In this document: in pieces, positions 41,485 to 50,765 of the stretch
How the letters are laid out: every line of letters starts with the position of its first letter
Position numbering within the stretch: position 1 is the first letter of the stretch
NCBI RefSeq assembly: GCF_001668615.1
Contig: NZ_LZMC01000020.1
Coordinates: 1-64,000 of the forward strand
From: Mycobacterium sp. 1274761.0
GTDB lineage: Bacteria > Actinomycetota > Actinomycetes > Mycobacteriales > Mycobacteriaceae
DNA length: 64,000 bases
Reading direction: 5' to 3'
Notes under the pieces: generated by a model
Databases searched by the model: none
The model's input: the letters and a program-made list of their open reading frames with translations, nothing else
What the model was told of the DNA's origin: nothing
Made by a program: the position numbers and the translations under genes

Positions 41485-43269
41485 TCAGCTGACCGCCCCG
41501 TTGATCGCCGGCTTGGCGATCATCCCTTTCTCCACACCCCATTTCGTAGCGATGTCCTTGTACGCGCCCGTGGACATCACGTGCTCCAGCGCTTTGCGCA
41601 GCGGTTCGGCCAGTCCCGAATCTTTCTCCACCGGCCATCCGTACGGCGCGGTGTCGAACACCTCACCTGCCGGTTCCAGCGCGCCGCCGCTGCCCTTGAT
41701 CGCGAAACCCGTCACCGGCGAGTCCGCCGACATCGCGTCGATCTCCCCGTTGATCAAGGCGGCGGTGAGTTCGTCCTGGCGTTGGTAAACCACGGCCTGC
41801 ACCGGCGGCAGCCCCGCGGCCACACACTGATCGCTTTTGGCAGGGATCTCGATGGTTTCGTGGGTCGAGCCCGTACTCGTGCCGACCCGAAGCCCGCAGG
41901 CGGCGTTGGGGTCGATGCTGGACCCGGTTCGCTGCGCCCACAACGTACCCGCCTCGAAATACGTCACGAAGTCGACCTGTTGCTGACGCGCCAAGGTGTC
42001 TGTGAATGACGACATTCCAACGTTCACATCACCACGCTGAACGGCCGGCAAGATGTCCTCGAACGCAAACTCCCGATACTCGGGCGTCAAGCCGAGTGTC
42101 TTGCTCACCGCATTCACGAGATCCACGTCGAAGCCGACGATGTCGCCCGCCGAGTTCTTGAATTCGTTTGGCGCATACGGCACATTCACCCCGACCGTCA
42201 ACCGGCCCGAGTCCTTGACCGCCGCGGGCAGCGTCGCCGCAATCGATGCAACCACGCCATCCGACGACTCCGTCGAGGAGCCGTCGTGGCGGCCGCCCCA
42301 GAAGTGCCACGCGCCAAAGACCAACGCCGCACCCAGCACGACGGCCGCCCCCAGGATCGCCAGCGTCCGCGCCGACAGCCGGCCGCCACCCGACGTCGTC
42401 ATTGCACCGCCTGCCGAATGGCGTCCGGAGCCAGTCGTTCGAACCGGCGCATTCAGCGCCCTGCGCGCCGCTGCGGCCAACTCGCCCGCGGATCGATACC
42501 GTTGATTCGGTTTCTTGGCCATGCCTTTCGCGATGACCTCGTCGAAAGCGGCCAGCTTGGGATTGACGGCCGACGGCTTCGGCGGCGGCGCGCCGATGTG
42601 TTTGGCGATCTGCTCCTCGAGGCTATCCACCGGGTACGGCCGCGAACCCGTCAGGCATTCGTAGAGCACGCACGACAGCGCGTAAACATCGGAGCGCGGG
42701 TCGATTTCGCCGCCCTCAAACCGCTCGGGCGACATGTAGGCCATGGTGCCGAGCGTGCTGCCCGCCGTCGTCAGCCCCTGCTGACCGGCCGTGCGGGCCA
42801 GCCCGAAGTCGATGAGGTAGGCGAAGTCGTTCTTGGTGACCAGAATGTTCGACGGCTTCACATCGCGATGAATCAGACCCAACTCGTGCGCGGCGTCCAA
42901 CGCCGCGGCCACCTGTTCGATGATCGACACCGCCAACGCCGGCCGCAGCGGCCGATTCCTGCCGTCGTCACCCTCGAGCATGGCGCTGAGGTTGCGACCC
43001 TCGATCAGCCGCATGTCCAGATAGAGTCGCTCGTCGATCTCACCAAAGCTGTGGATTGGCACCACATGCGGTTCGTTGATGCCCGCGGCGGCCTGCGATT
43101 CGCGGCGGAAGCGCTGCTGGAATATCTCGTCCTTGGCCAGGTGCGGCGGCAATACCTTGAGCGCGACAGTGCGGTCGGTTCTGGTGTCGAAGGCCTTGTA
43201 GACCTCCCCCATTCCGCCCCGGCCGATCAGCTCCTGCAGCTGATATTGCCCGAATGGTGTCGCATCCAC
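41485..43269 (-). CDS. Membrane Ser/Thr kinase fused to an extracellular solute-binding (SBP_bac_3) domain
   Basis: A 594-residue protein. The N-terminal Hanks-type kinase has GRGGMGEVY (16-24), Lys38, HRDVKPSN with Asp135, and DFG (153-155). The activation loop has several Thr (TTAGSTLGTMAYMSPE). A juxtamembrane linker precedes one TM span (about 301-320). The outside part (about 350-594) is a family-3 amino-acid-binding protein: RLTVGVNVPYAPNEF, GFDVDLVNAVSKTLGL, FTDTLARQQQVDF, GTSTGS and YKDIATKWGVE. Ligand binding outside could control the kinase inside. It sits downstream of a second kinase gene and a small ORF on the same strand. Confidence 0.9.
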   Translation of the reverse strand: MDATPFGQYQLQELIGRGGMGEVYKAFDTRTDRTVALKVLPPHLAKDEIFQQRFRRESQAAAGINEPHVVPIHSFGEIDERLYLDMRLIEGRNLSAMLEGDDGRNRPLRPALAVSIIEQVAAALDAAHELGLIHRDVKPSNILVTKNDFAYLIDFGLARTAGQQGLTTAGSTLGTMAYMSPERFEGGEIDPRSDVYALSCVLYECLTGSRPYPVDSLEEQIAKHIGAPPPKPSAVNPKLAAFDEVIAKGMAKKPNQRYRSAGELAAAARRALNAPVRTTGSGRHSAGGAMTTSGGGRLSARTLAILGAAVVLGAALVFGAWHFWGGRHDGSSTESSDGVVASIAATLPAAVKDSGRLTVGVNVPYAPNEFKNSAGDIVGFDVDLVNAVSKTLGLTPEYREFAFEDILPAVQRGDVNVGMSSFTDTLARQQQVDFVTYFEAGTLWAQRTGSSIDPNAACGLRVGTSTGSTHETIEIPAKSDQCVAAGLPPVQAVVYQRQDELTAALINGEIDAMSADSPVTGFAIKGSGGALEPAGEVFDTAPYGWPVEKDSGLAEPLRKALEHVMSTGAYKDIATKWGVEKGMIAKPAINGAVS

Positions 43270-43372
43270 CGCGTTTACTCCTCGGCACGCGAACCCGCGC
43301 TGATGTGTCGCTTGAAGCTACACCACGTTTGCCGAGGTTGTCCGGGGGAGCGTAAAGACAGGCTGAAGAGAA

Positions 43373-43528
43373 CTACGTCTCGTCGGCGACCTGGTCGCGA
43401 GTTTGATGACCGGCGGGCGCGTCCGGGTCGTCGTTCTGGTGCTCCAGTTCGCCCTGCAGCTCGCGCTGTTCCTCGGTCACCTCCCTGGCATCCGCTGGAT
43501 TTTTCGGTGGGTCGTTGCGCTGTTCCAT
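43373..43528 (-). CDS. Small acidic 51-residue protein between two kinase genes
   Basis: ATG 43528 follows a GGAG ribosome site and begins 11 bases after the stop of the upstream kinase gene. The 51 residues are very polar (start MEQRNDPPKNPADAREVTEE), with a Glu/Gln-rich helical stretch and a disordered-looking DDPDAPAGHQ tail. There is no signal or membrane segment. The 103 bases to the next kinase start hold nothing obvious. The spacing suggests co-transcription with the kinase; function is unknown. Confidence 0.65.
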   Translation of the reverse strand: MEQRNDPPKNPADAREVTEEQRELQGELEHQNDDPDAPAGHQTRDQVADET

Positions 43529-43538
43529 GCGAAGCTCC

Positions 43539-45092
43539 TTACCGCGATCCGAACTGCAGGGCCGGTTCGTCGGAATCCACCCCGGCGTTGCTGAGGATGC
43601 GTAGCCGGTCGGGGCGGATTTCGTAGCGAGCCCCGTCGGCCGGGTTCGTCACGTCGTAGCCGCCGCCCGCCGGCACAGCACCGTTGAGCTGCAGGTTCAC
43701 CCCGTCGCTCAGGCGTTCGCCGCGGTACTGATAGTTGCCCGGTGACGTCTCGCAGATCACCGCCTGCGACAACGCCGTCTGGATCGCCGCCACCAGCGTG
43801 TTGCCCGAGTCACAGCGGGTGGTGTGGTCGACGAAGCCCTGGCTGTCCGTTCCGGTCACACCCGCCAGACCCGCCGAGCTAGTCGTCGTGGGGGTGGTCG
43901 TGGTCGCCGACGACGTCGTGGCCGATGGCGTGACGGTCTTCGTCGTCGTGCTCGGCGACGGCGGCACCGTCAGCGAGGCCCGCGGCGTGGTAGCCGTGTC
44001 CCCACCTCCGAACGCGAGTATCGACGCCAGGATGACGGCAACCAATAACAGCCCGGCCGTAGTGGCCACCAGCGCCACCTGCGTGCGACCGAACCGCCGT
44101 TTGGGGGCTGGTGCGGGCGCGGGCCGATACTCCGGCGGTGGCGGCGGATACGGTGTGTAACCCGTTCCCGAGGGGTTTTCGTAGACCGCCGAGAACTGTC
44201 GCGTGCTGGTCGGCGGCAACGAGCGGGGCAGCGGCGGCCGGGCCGGCATTTCCGAACCCGCGGCTGCCGTCGCCGCCTTCGCCAGCTCGCTGGCGGTCGC
44301 GTACCGGTCGGCCGGTTTTTTCGCCATGCCCTTGGCGATCACCTCGTCGAATGCCCGTGTGATGCCGGACCGCATGATGCTGGGCCGCGGCGGCGGCGAG
44401 AACATGTGCGCCGACATCAGCTGTCGCAAATCCCCGCCGGTATCGAAAGGTGCCCTGCCGGTGAGACATTCGTACAGCAGACAGGTCAATGAGTAGATGT
44501 CGGCAGCTGGCCCGACGGGCCCTCCGGCAAACCGTTCGGAGGCCATATACGCACACGAGCCGATGATCAGGCCCGTGGACGTCATGCTCGCATCACCGCC
44601 GACGTGGGCGATTCCGAAGTCGACGAGGTAGGCGAAGTCATCCGGGGTCAGCAGCACGTTTTCGGGCTTGATGTCGCGGTGGACCAGCCCGTCGGCATGT
44701 GCGGCATCCAGGGCCGCCGCGACCTGCGTGATGATCGACGCCGCCCGCTTGGGCTCCAGCGGGCCGTTCACCCGCAGCTCGTCCTTCAGGCTGGCACCCT
44801 CGACCAGGCGCATGTCGATGTAGAGCGTCCCGGCGATTTCGCCGAAGTCGTGCACCGGGATGACGTGGGGTTCCTGCAGGCGTGCCGCCACCCGCGACTC
44901 ACGCCGGAACCGCTCCTGATAGCTCTTGTCGGCGGCCATCTCTTTGCGCAGCATCTTCAGCGCCACCATGCGCTCTTTGACGGTGTCGTAGGCGCGATAC
45001 ACCTCGCCCATTCCCCCGACACCGATCAGCGAGTGCAGCTCATAGGGCCCGAATCGGGTTCCCAGCCGTGCGCCGCTTTCCGCGGAGGCCAT
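43539..45092 (-). CDS. Membrane Ser/Thr protein kinase (PknE/PknF-like) with secreted C-terminal domain
   Basis: A 517-residue receptor kinase. ATG 45092 is chosen over 45128 because the kinase fold starts soon after (GTRFGPYELHSLIGVGGMGEVY). P-loop 24-32, Lys46, HRDIKPEN with Asp140 and DFG (158-160) are intact, so it should be active. A Pro-rich juxtamembrane region (about 283-330) leads to one TM span (about 339-361), then a Thr/Ser-rich stalk and a ~105-residue outer domain with a likely Cys pair (TRCDSG, VICETS). The outer domain was not recognised. The kinase part is clearly paralogous to the next kinase downstream. Confidence 0.88.
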   Translation of the reverse strand: MASAESGARLGTRFGPYELHSLIGVGGMGEVYRAYDTVKERMVALKMLRKEMAADKSYQERFRRESRVAARLQEPHVIPVHDFGEIAGTLYIDMRLVEGASLKDELRVNGPLEPKRAASIITQVAAALDAAHADGLVHRDIKPENVLLTPDDFAYLVDFGIAHVGGDASMTSTGLIIGSCAYMASERFAGGPVGPAADIYSLTCLLYECLTGRAPFDTGGDLRQLMSAHMFSPPPRPSIMRSGITRAFDEVIAKGMAKKPADRYATASELAKAATAAAGSEMPARPPLPRSLPPTSTRQFSAVYENPSGTGYTPYPPPPPEYRPAPAPAPKRRFGRTQVALVATTAGLLLVAVILASILAFGGGDTATTPRASLTVPPSPSTTTKTVTPSATTSSATTTTPTTTSSAGLAGVTGTDSQGFVDHTTRCDSGNTLVAAIQTALSQAVICETSPGNYQYRGERLSDGVNLQLNGAVPAGGGYDVTNPADGARYEIRPDRLRILSNAGVDSDEPALQFGSR

Positions 45093-45291
45093 TCGTAATC
45101 CTTTCCGTCCCTTCGCAACGTCGTACACCGACTCGGTCTGTTCGACGTGCGGCTGCAGACAGTTGTTCCCGCATCGGACAGCCGCTTAACGCATTCGTCA
45201 AACGAGTCACGCTGAACGCGGTCGTCGTTCCCCCGACAGAACGCAGTGCGAATCGGGGCCGATGCACCCCGGTAAGTCCTACGGTAGCGGC

Positions 45292-45774
45292 ATGACAGCA
45301 GACTCGCCCGCCATCACCACCTCACATCCACCGGACAAGCTCCTCAACGCCGTCAAGCCCGTTGTGAAGTTCCTGCTCGGAAGCCCTTTGGGCGGTGGTC
45401 TACGCCATCAGATGATGGTGCTCAATTTCACGGGCAGCAAAAGCGGCCGCCAGTTCTCTCTACCGGTCAGCGCACACGTGATCGACGACACGCTCTACGC
45501 GTTGGCCAACGCGGGCTGGACGGCTAATTTCAGCGGCGGCGCCGACGCCGACGTGTTGCACGACGGCAAGACGACGAGCATGCGCGGTGAACTCATCCGC
45601 GACCCAGCAATAGTCGCCGAAATGGCACACCGCGCCGCCGAGTCCTACGGCGCAAAAAAGGCGCAACGCATGATGGGGCTGAAGTTCCGCGACGACCGTG
45701 TGCCCGGCCTTGAGGAGTTCACCGAGGTCGCGCAGCGGGAACGTATGCGCCTGATCAAGTTCACCCCGGCCTAG
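45292..45774 (+). CDS. Deazaflavin (F420)-dependent nitroreductase family protein (Ddn-like)
   Basis: A 160-residue split-beta-barrel protein. It has the family's LLGSPLGGGLRHQMMVLNFTGSKSG block, then RQFSLPVSAHVIDDTLYALA and the GWTANFSGGADADVLHDGK strand pair seen in Ddn/DUF385 proteins, which bind F420 and reduce quinones or nitro compounds. ATG 45292 is used; the in-frame 45262 start adds ten unlike residues. It is divergent from the kinase gene and its stop overlaps that of the convergent hydrolase gene. Confidence 0.8.
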   Translation: MTADSPAITTSHPPDKLLNAVKPVVKFLLGSPLGGGLRHQMMVLNFTGSKSGRQFSLPVSAHVIDDTLYALANAGWTANFSGGADADVLHDGKTTSMRGELIRDPAIVAEMAHRAAESYGAKKAQRMMGLKFRDDRVPGLEEFTEVAQRERMRLIKFTPA

Positions 45775-47144
45775 TAGGTCGCCGCGGCCAGCGCCAGGAT
45801 CTCATCGCGATCGACCCGCAACAGATAGCCGGCGCGGATGGTCGCGTCCAGTGACTCGGCGAAGCGCTGCAAATATTCGGCCTTGCCGCCGGGATACAGC
45901 CTGCGGCGGGTGGCCTCGTCGAACGGCTCACCCGAACCGAACAGCAGCGCCAACGGGTTGTCGTGACTGCCGACACCCGAGGTGCGCCCCACCGGCACGT
46001 CGACCCACGGTGTGCGCACGCCACCTTTGACGATGCCGAGCTCATCCACGATGAACGACGGTGGCTGCGCGTCGTCGGTCTCGAGCCGCGGCGCGTGCGG
46101 TGGCGGGGTACCGCTGCGCACCCACGAGTGCAGCCCCGAGATCGCCGCCTGCAACACGTAGTGATGCTGCGGCGCGAAGTTGATGAAGTGCGGCAGCTGC
46201 TGACCCATCAATTCCTTGGTCGGCGCGTAGCCCGCGGCCAGCTGCTCGATCGGCGTCGACCCGGTGTCACTGAAACCCACCGCGATCGTGTACGCGTCAG
46301 CATGCGACGTCCCCGCGATCTCCCACGTCCGCAACAACTCACCATCGGACTGCCGCGCCATGTAGTAACCGGGCAGAATCGCACCGACGACGTCGGTTTC
46401 GGTGATCACATTCACCACCGGAACCCGCAGATCGTCGCGGAACGGCGAGGGGTCCAGGCGGTGCCCTTGCTCCAACTCGCTCAGGATCGTGGCGCCGGTC
46501 AGCGGCGCCGCACCGCCGAACCGGGAGTGCACCAGAAACCCGTCGTAGGTGCGTGCGAACCGGTCGACGTGGTTGATGTAGGACGTCAGAAACATCGCCG
46601 ACTGCGACTCACCAAAGGCCACAACCACTTCCGGCGTCAGACGGCCCAGTAGTTCGGCCGGCGAATCCCGCACCAGCCGGCCGACCTGGCTGAACATGTC
46701 GAACGAATACGCATCACCGGGATGATGCAGGGGCGAATACCGTTGCGGATCCTGGGTTTTCAACGAGAAGTCGCCGACGAGGCTCTCGCCGCCCTGGATA
46801 CCCACCGCCTGGGCCGAGACGCCGACGTAGGCGTAGCCCTCGCGCACGATCTCGCGGTGCGCCATCAGCCACACAGCGGGGGCGTCGACTCCACCGCTGA
46901 CATTGAGCCACTCGACGATCACCGTGCCGTTGAACGAGCCGATGTCGGCCGGCGTCAGCGCCACCACCCTTGTGGTGTAGTCCGCGTCGCCCAGCGCGCC
47001 CTCGCCCGCGAACGACGACGCCGTGCCCGACACGAAGAACTCGTTGGCGGTGTAGCCGATGTCGGCGACGTCGTAGGCGCCGATGATCATGTTCGGTTTG
47101 CCGGGTACATGCGCGACGGTGGGCATGGCGATGACATTAGTCAT
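45771..47144 (-). CDS. Alpha/beta hydrolase of the Abhydrolase_10 type
   Basis: A 457-residue protein. GTVIVEWLNVSGGVDAPAVW and YAYVGVSAQAVGI are typical of this family of large actinobacterial hydrolases. The nucleophile elbow reads GESQSA (VVAFGESQSAMFLTSY) and a late His lies in IAGTSHADAY. There is no signal peptide. The substrate is unknown. It is divergent from the DUF2237 gene 17 bases away and converges with the Ddn-like gene with a four-base overlap. Confidence 0.78.
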   Translation of the reverse strand: MTNVIAMPTVAHVPGKPNMIIGAYDVADIGYTANEFFVSGTASSFAGEGALGDADYTTRVVALTPADIGSFNGTVIVEWLNVSGGVDAPAVWLMAHREIVREGYAYVGVSAQAVGIQGGESLVGDFSLKTQDPQRYSPLHHPGDAYSFDMFSQVGRLVRDSPAELLGRLTPEVVVAFGESQSAMFLTSYINHVDRFARTYDGFLVHSRFGGAAPLTGATILSELEQGHRLDPSPFRDDLRVPVVNVITETDVVGAILPGYYMARQSDGELLRTWEIAGTSHADAYTIAVGFSDTGSTPIEQLAAGYAPTKELMGQQLPHFINFAPQHHYVLQAAISGLHSWVRSGTPPPHAPRLETDDAQPPSFIVDELGIVKGGVRTPWVDVPVGRTSGVGSHDNPLALLFGSGEPFDEATRRRLYPGGKAEYLQRFAESLDATIRAGYLLRVDRDEILALAAATY

Positions 47145-47161
47145 CAGGCGATACTGGGCCG

Positions 47162-47548
47162 ATGCCGGATCTCAACGTGTTGGGCACACCGATGGAGCCG
47201 TGCGGCACCGATCCCCTCACCGGGTTCTACCGCGACGGCTGCTGCACATCGGGAGCCGAGGACGTCGGACGTCACACCATCTGCGCGGTGATGACGGCCG
47301 AGTTTCTCGAGCACCAGAGCTTCATCGGCAACGACTTGTCCACGCCGCGACCGGAATTCCGCTTTCCCGGCCTGGCCCCCGGCGACCGCTGGTGCGTCAC
47401 CGCCGCCAACTGGTTGAAGGCGTACGAGGACGGCCGCGCCGCGCCGGTGGTGATGGCGTCGACGCACGAGCGCACGCTCGAGGTTGTCCCGTTGGAGGCG
47501 CTTGCCGAGCATGCCGTCGATGTGCCCGACGATCCCGGCGACCTCTAG
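47162..47548 (+). CDS. DUF2237-family protein
   Basis: A 128-residue protein matching the compact DUF2237 family: NVLGTPMEPCGTDPLTGFYR, then DGCCTSGAEDVGRHTICAVM, GNDLSTPRPEFRFPGL and PGDRWCVTAANWL. The conserved cysteines could bind a metal. Function is unknown. It starts at ATG 47162, divergent from the hydrolase gene, and ends three bases before the end of the convergent diguanylate cyclase gene. Confidence 0.85.
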   Translation: MPDLNVLGTPMEPCGTDPLTGFYRDGCCTSGAEDVGRHTICAVMTAEFLEHQSFIGNDLSTPRPEFRFPGLAPGDRWCVTAANWLKAYEDGRAAPVVMASTHERTLEVVPLEALAEHAVDVPDDPGDL

Positions 47549-47551
47549 GGC

Positions 47552-48640
47552 TCACCGGCATTGACGGCGACGGGATCGCTTCGCTTTGTACATCGCGAGA
47601 TCGGCGTCCCCCAGGATCTCCTCGGCGCCGCGCCGCTCGTCGCGATCGACCTCGACGATGCCGATGCTCGCACGGATGGGAACGGTCGCCTCGCCGATGT
47701 TGACCGGCCGGGCAAGCTGGGCCCAGAGTCGGCCCCGCCACTCGCAAATTTCATCCTCGGGGGCGTCGCCGAAGATGAGGACGACGAACTCGTCGCCCCC
47801 GTGCCGCGCGACGACGTCATCCGGACCCACGCACTGCCGCAGCCGCGTCGCGGCCGCCTTCAGCAGCTCGTCACCGGCTTTGTGGCCGAACATGTCGTTG
47901 GTGGCCTTGAGGTCGTCCAAGTCGAGGAACAATACCGCGCGTAACCGCCCGCCGTCTGCTGACTCCAGCGCCTCGGCGATTCTGCGCAACACGAAAGCGC
48001 GGTTGGGCAGTCCGGTCAGCGGGTCGTGGTGGGCTTGATGGTGCAAGCGGTCTCGGTCCTCGCGCTCGGCGGTGACGTCGGAGAACGACACCAGCACGTC
48101 GGGGAACGGACTTTCCCGGTTGAGCAGTCGGGCGCTCATCAGCACCCACAGTCGCTTGCCATTCGGCAGATCAACACCATAGAGCTGTCTGCTGAACGCT
48201 CCGCTGCGATAGGCGAGAGCGCGCGGGTGACGCTCCGGTGGCACCGGGGCGCCGTCGGCGTCATAAAACTGCGATCTGGTCGCCTGCTCGAAGAAATCGG
48301 CCGCCTCGCGGAGGGTCCGTAGGCCGTAGATCTGCATGGCCGCGGGGTTGAGGTATTTGAGGTTGCCGTCCATCCGCAGGATGACCACTCCCTCGTCAAG
48401 GGAGTCGACAACCGCTGCGAAAACCGATTCGCGATCGAGTTCTGACGCGATCTCCCAGGAGAAGAGCGGAAAGGTGGACTCGCCCTCCGCTTGCCGCACG
48501 TTGGGCCGCTCGTCCTGACTGTCGTTTGCTGGAAGCGGTCTTAGCACAAGGTTGTGCTTAGAATCTGTGGTAGCTACTAATGAGGGGTGCCCGCTTTCGG
48601 GAGCATGCATGGCGATACTGTAGTCGGATTCGCGCTTCAT
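47552..48640 (-). CDS. PAS-GGDEF protein, probable diguanylate cyclase
   Basis: A protein of ~362 residues. A PAS domain (about 75-195) starts at VVDSLDEGVVILRMDGNLKY and includes the linker-like DVTAEREDRDRL. The GGDEF domain follows with HDPLTGLPNRAFVLRRI, DLDDLKATNDMFGHKAGDEL and the intact active site HGGDEF. It should make cyclic di-GMP; there is no EAL domain and no membrane span. The start is uncertain: ATG 48640, 48610, 48667 and 48721 are all possible. Upstream DNA is clearly lower in GC. Confidence 0.87.
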   Translation of the reverse strand: MKRESDYSIAMHAPESGHPSLVATTDSKHNLVLRPLPANDSQDERPNVRQAEGESTFPLFSWEIASELDRESVFAAVVDSLDEGVVILRMDGNLKYLNPAAMQIYGLRTLREAADFFEQATRSQFYDADGAPVPPERHPRALAYRSGAFSRQLYGVDLPNGKRLWVLMSARLLNRESPFPDVLVSFSDVTAEREDRDRLHHQAHHDPLTGLPNRAFVLRRIAEALESADGGRLRAVLFLDLDDLKATNDMFGHKAGDELLKAAATRLRQCVGPDDVVARHGGDEFVVLIFGDAPEDEICEWRGRLWAQLARPVNIGEATVPIRASIGIVEVDRDERRGAEEILGDADLAMYKAKRSRRRQCR

Positions 48641-48831
48641 GTCGGCTTTCTGGTGGCTTCTGATCATGCAACTCACGATTGTTCCCACGCGGTTAACGTC
48701 GCCATAACGCAGGACAGGCAACTCTTAACAAATTTGCTTGCTTCATCAATTATCGTGCTCGCTATCGTGGAGTCATCAGCGTTCATCGATGGGCCGCCGC
48801 CCTGACGGTCCTATCTCTTGCGATTGCCTCC

Positions 48832-49509
48832 GTGGTGCAGTGCAGCCGCGCTCAACCGACTCAGCAGCCGACCACATTGACCCCACCTGCCGCCTCACGG
48901 CCCGCCCCGCCCCCCTCGACGACTTCGTCGCCGGTTATGTCGCCGGTGCCGACGCCGGCCGCGGTGCATGCGGTCACGACAGCCGAACTCGGCGCGACGT
49001 GGCGGCCCGGCTGCCCCGTCGGGCCGGAGCTGTTGCGCCGCGTCGAGGTGGACTACATCGGCTTCGACGGCCAGGCCCATCGCGGAGATCTCGTCGTTCA
49101 CCAGGACGTGGTTGCCGACGTCATCGGAGTATTCGACCGGCTGCAGCAGCAGCGCTACCCGATCGCCAAGATGCAGACCGTCGACCACTATCCGGGTGCC
49201 GAGGACGAGCTGTCGATGAGAGACAACAACACCTCGGCGTTCAACTGCCGACCACTGCCCGGTTCGAACACGCCGTCATTGCACGCGTTCGGTCGGGCGA
49301 TCGATGTCAACCCGCTCATCAACCCCTACATCGACAGCAGCGGCCATATCGAGCCTGCGACGGCTGGGCCCTACCTCGACCGCAGCCGCACCGATCCGGG
49401 GATGCTGCACGACGGCGACCCCGCCGTGCTGGCGTTCACCGATCTCGGTTGGCGGTGGGGCGGCGACTGGCGGACGCCGAAGGACTATCAGCACTTCGAG
49501 CGTCGCTGA
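48832..49509 (+). CDS. M15-type peptidase-like (D-Ala-D-Ala carboxypeptidase fold) secreted protein
   Basis: From GTG 48832 the frame gives 225 residues. A Pro/Thr/Ser-rich linker (about 5-50) precedes a VanY/M15-like domain. MRDNNTSAFNCRPLPGS, SLHAFGRAIDVNP (zinc-ligand pattern H-x6-D) and DWRTPKDYQHFE (third ligand His) give a complete metal site. It should act on peptidoglycan. A hydrophobic, signal-peptide-like stretch lies in frame at 48772-48831 (HRWAAALTVLSLAIAS), leading into VVQC, but no ATG/GTG/TTG precedes it before the stop at 48694. The annotated start therefore lacks an export signal. Confidence 0.75.
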   Translation: MVQCSRAQPTQQPTTLTPPAASRPAPPPSTTSSPVMSPVPTPAAVHAVTTAELGATWRPGCPVGPELLRRVEVDYIGFDGQAHRGDLVVHQDVVADVIGVFDRLQQQRYPIAKMQTVDHYPGAEDELSMRDNNTSAFNCRPLPGSNTPSLHAFGRAIDVNPLINPYIDSSGHIEPATAGPYLDRSRTDPGMLHDGDPAVLAFTDLGWRWGGDWRTPKDYQHFERR

Positions 49510-49529
49510 GCCTTCTTCGGTGATCGACG

Positions 49530-50765
49530 CTAAGGCGTCGGATACATCGGCTGCGGTTCGTGGAACCGGTTGATGATCGGAATGCGCTCGATGATCTTGT
49601 CGCGCAGGCGTGGTTGGGGCTGCACCGCCGGAACCTGCGGCTGCGCGGGCGGCACGTACACCGGTGCGGGCGGCGTGTACGCCGGAGCCGGCGGCGTATA
49701 GACCGGTGCAGGAGGCACATACGCAGGGACCGGCGGGGTCGCCGCGGGAGGATCGACCTCCGGCACCGCCTCGGGCGCCGGCGGCGCCGCGGCAACCATC
49801 GTTTCGGCGATCGGCGGGGCCTGCGGTTCCGGTGCGGGCGGAAGCGCCGCGGGTTCCGCGGCAGGCGCCGCCGGCCGCGGCTGCACCTTTGGCGCAGCCA
49901 GCGCGGCCTTTGCCTCCGGCGCCACCGTGTTCTTTTTCAGTTGCTCGCCGGTGGCGTTGGCATTGGTGGTCTCCGACGGAGAGTCCGATGTCGCTTGCAG
50001 ACCGAGCACGACCGAGAGCGACACCACCAGGGTGACGGCCGCGCCGACGACGACAGACGTCAGCACCGTCGTACGTGACATGTCCCGCAGGCTCAGCGGT
50101 GATCGCGAGCGCCCGTCCATGGCGTACACGGCCAGGGCCGAGGCGACCGCCGCGCCACGCGCCATGGCCATATCGGCCTCCGCCGAGGAAATCACCGGCG
50201 CCGCGGCAACCGCACCCATCGCCGACACGACCGGGACGAGATCTGCGGATCCGACGACGAAGATGGCGTCCAGCTGGCGGTCGTTGAGGTCCAGTGCTAT
50301 CACACTGCTGGCCAATTCCACGTCGTCGGGCAGGTTCTGCGGATCGGCCGTCACACCCCTGCCGTTCACCACGGCGACGAGCTGGTAGTCGGGCTCGAAG
50401 ACGCAGACCGCGATGCTCTGATAACCGGCAATGTCGGCGATACCGCCGGCCAGCGCCTCGGCAGCCTCGACCTCCGACACCGCGATCGCATTGGGAAGGC
50501 CGCGCGCCTGCAGCGCCTCGAGAATGTCACCTGCGACGATCTCGCCCGCAGGAGTCCACGTGACGCCGACGGCGTGCACACCGTTTTCGATGACGGCCTC
50601 GTTGGCGTCCAGCAGCACCGTCAGCAGGGCTTCAGCGTCGAACGCCAGACCCTCCACGATGTCGAGGACACCGCGATCGACCGCATCGCCGTCGCCGGCC
50701 ACACCCTCGACCAGCACCCACCGCACGGCTGTCGAGGTCACCGACAGACCCAGCACCAGGTCCAT
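49530..50765 (-). CDS. DUF7159-type mycobacterial membrane protein with Pro-rich tail
   Basis: A 411-residue paralogue of the partial gene at the left edge. The N-terminal domain (MDLVLGLSVTSTAVRWVLVE, about 1-215) is followed by one TM span (about 233-257, VLTSVVVGAAVTLVVSLSVV). The long Ala/Pro tail carries tandem YxPPAPxYTPPAP-like units (about 350-380) and ends in EPQPMYPTP. The tail is probably outside the membrane. Function is unknown. It converges with the M15 gene and is divergent from the flippase-like gene. Confidence 0.82.
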   Translation of the reverse strand: MDLVLGLSVTSTAVRWVLVEGVAGDGDAVDRGVLDIVEGLAFDAEALLTVLLDANEAVIENGVHAVGVTWTPAGEIVAGDILEALQARGLPNAIAVSEVEAAEALAGGIADIAGYQSIAVCVFEPDYQLVAVVNGRGVTADPQNLPDDVELASSVIALDLNDRQLDAIFVVGSADLVPVVSAMGAVAAAPVISSAEADMAMARGAAVASALAVYAMDGRSRSPLSLRDMSRTTVLTSVVVGAAVTLVVSLSVVLGLQATSDSPSETTNANATGEQLKKNTVAPEAKAALAAPKVQPRPAAPAAEPAALPPAPEPQAPPIAETMVAAAPPAPEAVPEVDPPAATPPVPAYVPPAPVYTPPAPAYTPPAPVYVPPAQPQVPAVQPQPRLRDKIIERIPIINRFHEPQPMYPTP

